64,000 nt of DNA from contig NC_068556.1 in assembly GCF_022201045.2 (NCBI RefSeq), positions 23,851,501-23,915,500 on the forward strand, written 5' to 3'. The translations under genes and the position numbers were made by a program. The notes under the pieces were generated by a model that was given only the letters and a program-made list of their open reading frames with translations, made no database searches and had not been told where the DNA came from. This DNA is from Citrus sinensis. Its lineage: Eukaryota > Streptophyta > Magnoliopsida > Sapindales > Rutaceae. Numbering within the stretch: the stretch's first letter is position 1; every line of letters begins with the position of its first letter. Below are positions 60,701-64,000 of this stretch, piece after piece.

Positions 60701-63700
60701 GTCTATTTCCTGATTTCCTAGTTCGTTTATTTCCGAATGCAGCATTACCCTCAGATTCATCCAAAATCCTCCTTTTAACACGCCTCCCAGACGAAGTCAT
60801 GATCTCAACCTGAAAAACGTATTAAATATCACATCAAGCAAGACCAAATGAGAAAAAAAAAAATAAACAAAATATGTAGAGAACACTCACTTCAGCCTTT
60901 TGTTTTTTCCTTTTTGATCTACGAAGACCATCCATAGGATTTTCCCCATCCTCACTGTCTTCAGCACTACATTCTGAATCACCAGAAGAAGTGGAACTTA
61001 AACTTCCTTTCTCCTCAGTAGAATACTCTTCAGCAACATTATACTCTGAATCATTATCATCACTTTGCACTTCATTCTCTGGTTCCCAATCCATTACATC
61101 AATAAATTCCGGCAGTGGATCAATCATTACATCCAAGTCAGCCAACGGCTGCAATTGGTAACCCTGGTCTAGACTGAAGTCTGGCCCCACTGCAAGTTTT
61201 AGTGAAGAAGGACGCCACTCAATACCCAGAGCTCCCAACCGTCTTTGCTGGTACATGGTCTGATAGGGTTCCGGGTATGGAATCATGGCTAGAATTTCCC
61301 CACAAAAACAGCGCTTAAGAAACAGAGACTGGAAAAAAAAAATCCTCTAAATATCCTAACCTAATTAGATCATTGCAAGTAGGGATAAACCTGAATCGCA
61401 AAGAGGATCCTGTAGATTCCGCCGGTGAGGAGCAAGTTGAGTTTCCTACAAAGTTTCCAATGTTTGAAATCAATAAGTGAATATACAAATATACAAGTAA
61501 AAAACTTATAATAAGACCTGAGAGTTATGCCCTAGCAACAGATGAAGCTCTGACCATCTATCAGAGAAAAATGAACAAGTGAATCTTTTAGAATTCACTA
61601 GAAATTCTTTGATTCCTTCCAGATGCAAATGCTTATGAGATATAAAGAAAATACTCGTCGAAAGGTGCGTGATATAAAGCCAAAGAGGGATTTATATATA
61701 TATATAGATAGATAGATCTCTTTTCTTTATTTATATATTTTTTAAAAAATTTCCCAACATATAGCTTATAGTCTACTTGCTTGTTTATATCATATACTTA
61801 AGACTCTTAGTCAAACAGGCCAAATAGATAACCTTCTTTTGTTGCCTTCAAAAATACCTATATATTTTAGTATAGCAGAAGTAACTAAAAGAAATAAGGA
61901 AGATTTATCTTGAGTTACGAAATTTACAGTATTACCTTAATCATCTAAATTTCAAATCTCAAACCTTAATTGGAATTTCTCTGGGATAAGCAAAATATTG
62001 TTTAACAAGCATGCTATGCTAACAACAATGATACATAGCATTTTCTAACAATAGCAGAGTCATTCATATGCTCATCTGAAAGCATTATGCAATTAAAAAG
62101 TAGAGCACATAAAGAGAATGAAAAACAAATTACCCCAAAAAAAAGGGGTCAACCAACCTGATCAAGTACATTTCCATAGGTATCTTGAACAAGGGGACGA
62201 TAATCACCAAGGAAAAACTGTTCAAAAAGTCCCACAGCATAAGCATCATAAACAGCCACAGGGATCCTATTAATGAGCAAAAAAATCACAAAACATATCC
62301 GGTTAACAGTTATCTATGGTATCAATTACCTGATCGTATTTGGCATCCTTTTGAGACTCCCCTTGGCCTGTGTTTAATATATATAATTGACCAACATCGT
62401 CTGAAAGTATAATGGAAGCTCCATCCCTATATAACAGCAACAATGATGACTCAATAACTCTATCGCTGCAGGAAAACTACAGGAATATTCCCAAATATTT
62501 CAATGTTTTCCAAAAATAATTGCAACGCAATGAGTGACAGCTGAAAATTTCAAAAGCACCTAATCAGGTCCCAGGACATGTAAAAGCATTATCTCGTGGT
62601 TTCATTTTTCAGCCAACTCTCTCGCATCCTTAAGGATCAATAAAGCATGAAGCTCAAATGAATAAAGTAAACTAACCAAGAGCGCCTCCTGGTAGTATGC
62701 TGGGGTAATTAAAGCTAAAAATAAACAGCTTTGCTAGGTGACTAGAGAATACATGAAGCTTAATCGATGAAACCGATGGATGAAACCGAATGTGCTGATT
62801 AAATCTATATTATCCTGTCAAAGCAGAGAGTTAGATTTGTTGGAATCGTATCCTTAAATGCTCCGATTCCACCAAGACTTAAGAAGCAAGCCCAATAATG
62901 TAACTCCCGCCTAAAATCAGCTAAATACGGAGAATGGACATTTACAAAGTAAGCACCACAGTTCTGATCACTAATGCAAGCAAAGCAAGGTAGATCATGT
63001 GATTGACGTAGCCCACTAGTGCAAGAAGCACCTTACAACTATGAAATCTCAATTCTCAAGGACAGTGTAAAAACCCAAGTATATAAAAGTACCATGACAA
63101 TGGAACCATCAAAGAGAAAAATAAAATGAGGAGCATCAATGCAATCGGCATAATGGAGTTTCAATCACTTACGGTGAAAACTTGCCGTCGACCAACCTGA
63201 AACGGGAAATTTCATATATCCTGATTGGGATGCCTTCCCAAATCTGAAGAACAAAAAATATAAATTCATCAAGTAAAGTTGACAAAATTGGCAGATCTTC
63301 GAAGGACACGAGAAAACTGGATACTCACATCCCACACTATAGTTTTTCCATCATAGCCAGCACTCATAGCTATCCGGGGGTTGAAAGGATGAACATCCAA
63401 AACATACGTCTACCAAGATTATAAGTAATATGGTCAGAAGCAGCCAAACATGAGAGTCTAACTTCATATATCCTCAAACAGACAAGTGATGACTGATATG
63501 CGACATTGAGCAACCAAAAGATGGTAAGTGGTAGAAGCAAACAAAACTGATCTAGTCTTAAAGCAGACAACTGGACCTTAAATTGGACAACACGATTTCA
63601 GGAGAATCTTTGTGAATCAGATGGTACGCATGTTAGAGCTCTAAAAATAGACATATATTTAGCAGGTGATACAACGAGAGTTTGGCAGGTAAAAAACACT

Positions 63701-64000
63701 AGAACCATTGCAATATGTTACTCCTCGCGTAAAGTTAACAAGGATGATCAAAAAGATTGTTACCAACACAGACGAACAGGAAAGCTTGGAAAAGTAATGC
63801 TTGACATACATAATTCAACATCAAGATAAAGTGAATTAAATAAATAAGGCATCTGTCAGTCCGCAACAAAGAACCAACCAAGACAAGAGACACAAGGAAC
63901 ACCTGATGGTATATTGGTAAGACCTTCATCATGGCATCTGAGGCAAGAGGTAAAAAGTCCAACTAATGCAGGTGGAAAAAATAGTCCAAGTATGCCATGT
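57728..64000 (-). CDS. BRWD/PHIP-type WD40-bromodomain protein, C-terminal part, partial
   Basis: Chromatin-associated WD40 protein. Ten minus-strand exons join in frame to the last 1173 aa: 63329-63409, 63173-63243, 62330-62426, 62158-62217, 61391-61445, 60891-61288, 58908-60809, 58249-58821, 58084-58142, 57728-57953. The 5' exons lie beyond 64000. Visible are the final WD repeats (HPFNPRIAMSAGYDGKTIVW), the conserved linker FFLGDYRPLVQDTYGNVLD and GIEWRPSSLKLAVGPDFSLD, a long acidic/basic disordered region (634-codon exon), and the crypto-Tudor segment YIPQLGDEVVYLRQGHQEYI. The C-terminal bromodomain-like helix region runs from FPVPLSLDVIQSRL to SDLVTRTLSSL. In animal PHIP these domains bind methylated H3K4 and acetyl-lysine; that role here is inferred. 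The closest plant match I recall is At5g49430. Confidence 0.92.
58201..58232. repeat. (CA)n microsatellite in the BRWD gene
   Basis: About sixteen CA units with one G interruption lie in the 106-bp intron before the exon ending at 58249, and may vary in length. Confidence 0.9.
59409..59468 (-). repeat. 30-bp in-frame coding duplication in the BRWD gene
   Basis: The 30-base unit around GTGACCCCAAAGGGTCATGC occurs twice in tandem and encodes DPLGSHSHSH twice, inside the disordered region of the 634-codon exon. It is in frame, so the protein is merely lengthened by ten residues. Confidence 0.9.
63410..64000. other. Intron of the BRWD gene at the right edge
   Basis: The acceptor for the exon ending at 63409 is read on the minus strand (GGTAG/ACGTATG). 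No further exon is recognisable up to 64000, so this is one intron longer than 590 bases. Confidence 0.6.

Overview
This is nuclear DNA from a flowering plant. It is AT-rich, the genes have many short GT-AG introns, and the encoded proteins include plant-only families (CAMTA, a chitinase-like protein, plastid lipoamide dehydrogenase, OEP16) and many small plant transposons. Protein wording and gene order suggest a rosid tree of the Citrus type. That species guess is inference from memory, not a database result.

Left to right, the genes are: first exon of a chitinase-like protein (-, 153-537, runs off the left edge); a CAMTA5/6-type calmodulin-binding transcription activator (+, 13 coding exons, 7250-14749, 917 aa); two tandem SAR1 small GTPases (-, 15699-16842 and 17716-19258, 193 aa each); ribosomal protein eL29 (+, 21197-21483, 60 aa); plastid dihydrolipoyl dehydrogenase (-, 15 exons, 22621-27730, 583 aa); protein phosphatase 4 regulatory subunit 3 (+, 24 exons, 31594-44383, 870 aa); OEP16-2 type envelope channel (+, 7 exons, 45858-47590, 176 aa); a ZCCHC10-like zinc-knuckle protein (+, single coding exon, 50510-51289, 259 aa); RNA polymerase subunit 9 (+, 4 exons, 55253-57085, 114 aa); and the C-terminal 1173 aa of a BRWD/PHIP-type WD40-bromodomain protein (-, 57728-63409, runs off the right edge). 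All exon joins were phased by hand and keep frame.

Between and inside the genes lie small mobile elements whose ends can be read: a solo LTR with a 5-bp target duplication (1563-2229); a hAT-type element nested in a longer terminal-inverted-repeat element (4880-6242); a 1.06-kb inverted-repeat element in CAMTA intron 5; a tandem tRNA-related repeat in CAMTA intron 9; two tRNA-derived SINEs (19507-19686 and 28139-28619, the second with a duplicated body); a short gag-only LTR retrotransposon, antisense in PP4R3 intron 17 (39821-41640); a Tourist-like MITE (48991-49367); a foldback MITE (54820-55000); and a degenerate tandem array of about 300-bp units (about 51.85-54.42 kb) that matches no element I know.

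The genes do not form a functional cluster. They are ordinary housekeeping and regulatory genes: transcription (CAMTA, Pol II RPB9, BRWD), secretion (SAR1), translation (eL29), plastid metabolism and import (LPD, OEP16), signalling (PP4R3) and cell wall (CTL). From memory of Arabidopsis, the order CTL2-CAMTA6-LPD1-NRPB9A (At3g169xx) and CAMTA5-LPD-OEP16-2-NRPB9B (At4g161xx-162xx) matches this window, and SMEK1 and RPL29 are neighbours elsewhere (At3g066xx). No clearly new multi-gene system is visible. The observations most worth following are the 300-bp array, the gag-only retroelement, the GC-AG intron in RPB9 and the duplicated-body SINE.
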